Below, piece after piece: positions 62,140 through 64,000 of a stretch of DNA of 64,000 nt. This DNA is from Chloroflexota bacterium (GTDB taxonomy: Bacteria > Chloroflexota > UBA6077 > JACCZL01): NCBI GenBank assembly GCA_020845495.1, contig JADLFM010000211.1, positions 12,902-76,901 on the forward strand, read 5' to 3'. A model generated the notes under the pieces. It was not told where the DNA came from. It made no database searches and was given only the letters and a program-made list of their open reading frames with translations. The translations under genes and the position numbers were made by a program. Each line of letters starts with the position of its first letter. The stretch's first letter is position 1.

Positions 62140-63603
62140 ATGGATGCCGGGAGCGGAGCGTTGACGTACGATGTCGTCGTCGCAGGGGCGGGGATCGCCG
62201 GGCTGTCGGCGGCAGTCGAGGCTGCCGAGCGTGGCGCGAGTGTCGCCCTCCTCGAGAAGGCGCCCATCGACGGCCGCGGTGGGAACACCCGCTTCTCGGA
62301 AGCGAACATCCGCGCCCCTCATCCCGCCGACGAGTACAGCCCCGTCACGACCACCGTCGAGCAGTTCATCGACGACTTCGTGCGCGTCACTGGCGGCCGT
62401 GCCAACGCGGAACTGATCCGGGTGATGGCTGAGGGCGCCGTCGAAAGCCTGGAGTGGCTGACTGCGCGCGGCATCTCCTGGGCGCCCGGCTTTCCTCACA
62501 CCGCGACCTATCGCCGGAAGCCGCTTGGCGGCGGCCTCGCCATCGTCGACGGCCTGTTCGCGCGTGCCGAAGAACTGGGCATCAGCATCCAGTACGAGAC
62601 GGCCGCGCGCTCGCTCGTGCAGGACGAGCGCGGCCGCGTGACCGGCGTCCGCGCGCTCGGGCCGAACGGCTTCGCCACGTTCACGGCGCGCGGCGGTGTC
62701 GTCCTCGCTACCGGGAGTTTCTCCGCCAATCCCGAGATGCGCGTCCGCTACCTTGGGCCGTGGGCCGAGGGGCTTATCGTGCGGGGCAGCCGCTATGACA
62801 CCGGCGAGGGGCTGGAGATGGCGCTCGCCCTCGGCGCTCAGCCCACCGGCCAGTGGGGCGACTACCACTCGGCGGTGCTCGACGCGCAGTCGCCGCGGAT
62901 CGAGGCCGGCGTGACCGCGCTCTACATCTATCAACTCGGCGTCATCGTCAACGCCGAGGGACGCCGCTTCCTGGACGAGGGTGTCGATTTCCGGGACAAC
63001 ACCTACGTCATCTTCTCCAAGGCGATGATCCGCCAGCCGGGCGGCATCTGCTACTGCATCCTCGACCAGCAAGCTCGCCGCGACCCGACCTGGGAGCGGG
63101 CCGTGTTCACTGTGACGCCGCCAGTCGAAGCGGAGAGCCTCGAAGCGCTCGCCGAGAAGATCGGGGTGCCAGGCGCTCCCTTCGCCGCCGAGATCGAGGC
63201 ATACAATGCCGCCGTCGACCGAGCCACGCCGTTCGATCCCGATCGCCGAGACGGCAAGACGGCCCGCCCCGGCGATGGCCGTCCCGACAAGAGCAACTGG
63301 GCGCTCCCCATCGAGGAACCGCCGTTCCTGGCCTTCCCCGTCACCGGCGGCATCACCTTCGCCTTCGGCGGCCTCCAGACCGACGCCGATGCCCGGGTGA
63401 TCGACACGCGCGGCAAGGTCATTCCCGGCCTGTACGCGGCCGGCGAGACGCAGGGCGAGATCTTCTACGACAACTACCCCGGCGCGACGTCAGTCCTGCG
63501 TGGATGCGTCTTCGGTCGGCGGGCTGCCCGCGCCTGTGTTGCCTCAGCCTACGAAACGGTCGTGTCGCCCGTAGCTACGCCGACGGCATCCCAGTCGTCC
63601 TAG
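62140..63603 (+). CDS. FAD-dependent tricarballylate dehydrogenase/fumarate-reductase-like flavoprotein (TcuA-like)
   Basis: A 487-residue flavoprotein of the SdhA/FrdA/TcuA/KsdD superfamily. The FAD-binding motif is GAGIAGLSAAVEAAERGASV near residue 18. RGGNTRFSEANIRAP, GGVVLATGSFSANPEM, and a C-terminal GLYAAGETQGEIFYDNYPGATSVLRG support a TcuA-like assignment. It would oxidise or reduce a C-C bond next to a carboxylate. Covalent-FAD and iron-sulfur partners are not seen; TcuB and TcuC are absent nearby. The ATG at 62140 has GGGAGG upstream and is preferred to 62119. A terminator hairpin follows. The substrate is uncertain. Confidence 0.83.
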   Translation: MDAGSGALTYDVVVAGAGIAGLSAAVEAAERGASVALLEKAPIDGRGGNTRFSEANIRAPHPADEYSPVTTTVEQFIDDFVRVTGGRANAELIRVMAEGAVESLEWLTARGISWAPGFPHTATYRRKPLGGGLAIVDGLFARAEELGISIQYETAARSLVQDERGRVTGVRALGPNGFATFTARGGVVLATGSFSANPEMRVRYLGPWAEGLIVRGSRYDTGEGLEMALALGAQPTGQWGDYHSAVLDAQSPRIEAGVTALYIYQLGVIVNAEGRRFLDEGVDFRDNTYVIFSKAMIRQPGGICYCILDQQARRDPTWERAVFTVTPPVEAESLEALAEKIGVPGAPFAAEIEAYNAAVDRATPFDPDRRDGKTARPGDGRPDKSNWALPIEEPPFLAFPVTGGITFAFGGLQTDADARVIDTRGKVIPGLYAAGETQGEIFYDNYPGATSVLRGCVFGRRAARACVASAYETVVSPVATPTASQSS

Positions 63604-63612
63604 CTCCTGCCC

Positions 63613-63643
63613 GGCCGGCCAGGCCGGCACGGCCTGGCCGGCC
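63613..63643 (+). terminator. GC-rich terminator hairpin after the TcuA-like gene
   Basis: A perfect 13-bp stem (GGCCGGCCAGGCC with its complement) and 5-base loop lie ten bases past the stop codon. No U-run follows. Confidence 0.65.
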
Positions 63644-64000
63644 TCACTTGGGGTACCTCCCCTCGTAGGCACCAGCGTCGCCCGGGGGCGAGGGGTGGGG
63701 CGCACGTTCGCAGGCCACGCGAAAGGATTCACTGTGAGGGGCGGCGATGCGACAGCCCGCGCAGGCTCGATCGGACGAACCTGGAGCGATGTTCGCGCAC
63801 CTATGGGCCATCGCGGACCGGTGGTCGCGGTCAACCTCTGGGGCCAGCCATTCGAGATGCCGAATGCTTGCACCGTAAGAGTTCAGACTCGTGGGGATTC
63901 GGGGTCGTGACGGATTTGTGCTCTGAGCGAGGGGCGGCGGCGTGGGGGCTTCTGTAGAGTCGAGGAGTGCGGAAGCTTGACGGGCTGAGTTACGGGGAGT
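63644..64000. other. Window end, no supported gene
   Basis: Short open frames on both strands are unsupported. A GTG at 63968 after GAGG opens a frame (RKLDGLSYGE) that runs off the window and could begin a gene, but too little is visible to call it. Confidence 0.35.

Noticed and set aside
63695..63910. A 71-residue plus-strand frame near the window end
   Set aside because: No ribosome site and no recognisable sequence; composition typical of non-coding GC-rich DNA.

Overview
The window is a GC-rich bacterial chromosome segment with no rRNA, tRNA, CRISPR array or recognisable transposase. Gene content suggests a Chloroflexota bacterium, possibly Thermomicrobia-like. Pointers are several luciferase-like flavin oxidoreductases and enolase-superfamily enzymes, a sugar ABC system without its own ATPase, GAF/PAS histidine kinases, a lone Hcp-like protein, many GTG starts, and a glucosyl-3-phosphoglycerate synthase fused to UspA domains. 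The taxonomic call is inference; no marker gene is present.

Layout. 1-2.9 kb: two luciferase-like oxidoreductases and an HpcH/HpaI aldolase. 3-10.8 kb: an AI-2E-type membrane protein, a LUD (LutC-like) protein overlapping a LutB-LutA fusion, and a large GH63/MGH1-like glycosidase whose reading frame has absorbed a REP-like repeat. 11-13.7 kb (minus): acetamidase, a galactonate-dehydratase-like enolase-superfamily enzyme, and a remnant of a secreted protein. 14.4-22.5 kb: a PAS/GAF histidine kinase with a single-domain response regulator, three exported or Hcp-like proteins and a methyltransferase. 22.6-29.3 kb (minus): an IclR regulator, SDR dehydrogenase, two ABC sugar permeases, a lipoprotein binding protein and two unrecognised genes. 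29.4-32.4 kb (plus): amidohydrolase, Rieske protein, amidohydrolase. 32.4-34.2 kb (minus): a tandem cupredoxin and a small tyrosine-rich protein. 34.7-41.4 kb: L-rhamnonate-dehydratase-like enzyme, 2-hydroxyacid dehydrogenase, Gfo/Idh oxidoreductase, nitroreductase, SEC-C protein and a truncated ABC permease. 41.9-46.1 kb: PiT phosphate transporter convergent with its DUF47 partner, MgtC-like protein, acyl-CoA dehydrogenase. 46.4-53.6 kb: SdhCAB, aspartase and a divergent Dcu transporter, a compact aspartate-fumarate-succinate module. 54.3-59.6 kb: two small genes, a broken serine acetyltransferase, a GT4 glycosyltransferase, UspA-UspA-GpgS and a GpgP-like phosphatase, likely a glucosylglycerate operon. 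59.7-63.6 kb: a second histidine kinase and a TcuA-like flavoprotein.

Two features run through the window. First, three genes are decayed: the secreted-protein remnant at 13.4 kb, the ABC permease at 40.8 kb and the serine acetyltransferase at 55.0 kb. Second, short tandem repeats of 13-22 bp recur, several in frame inside proteins (15- or 18-bp units) and two starting exactly at a stop codon. Several long inverted repeats mark likely terminators or operators, including a 20+1+20 bp perfect palindrome at 33.75 kb.
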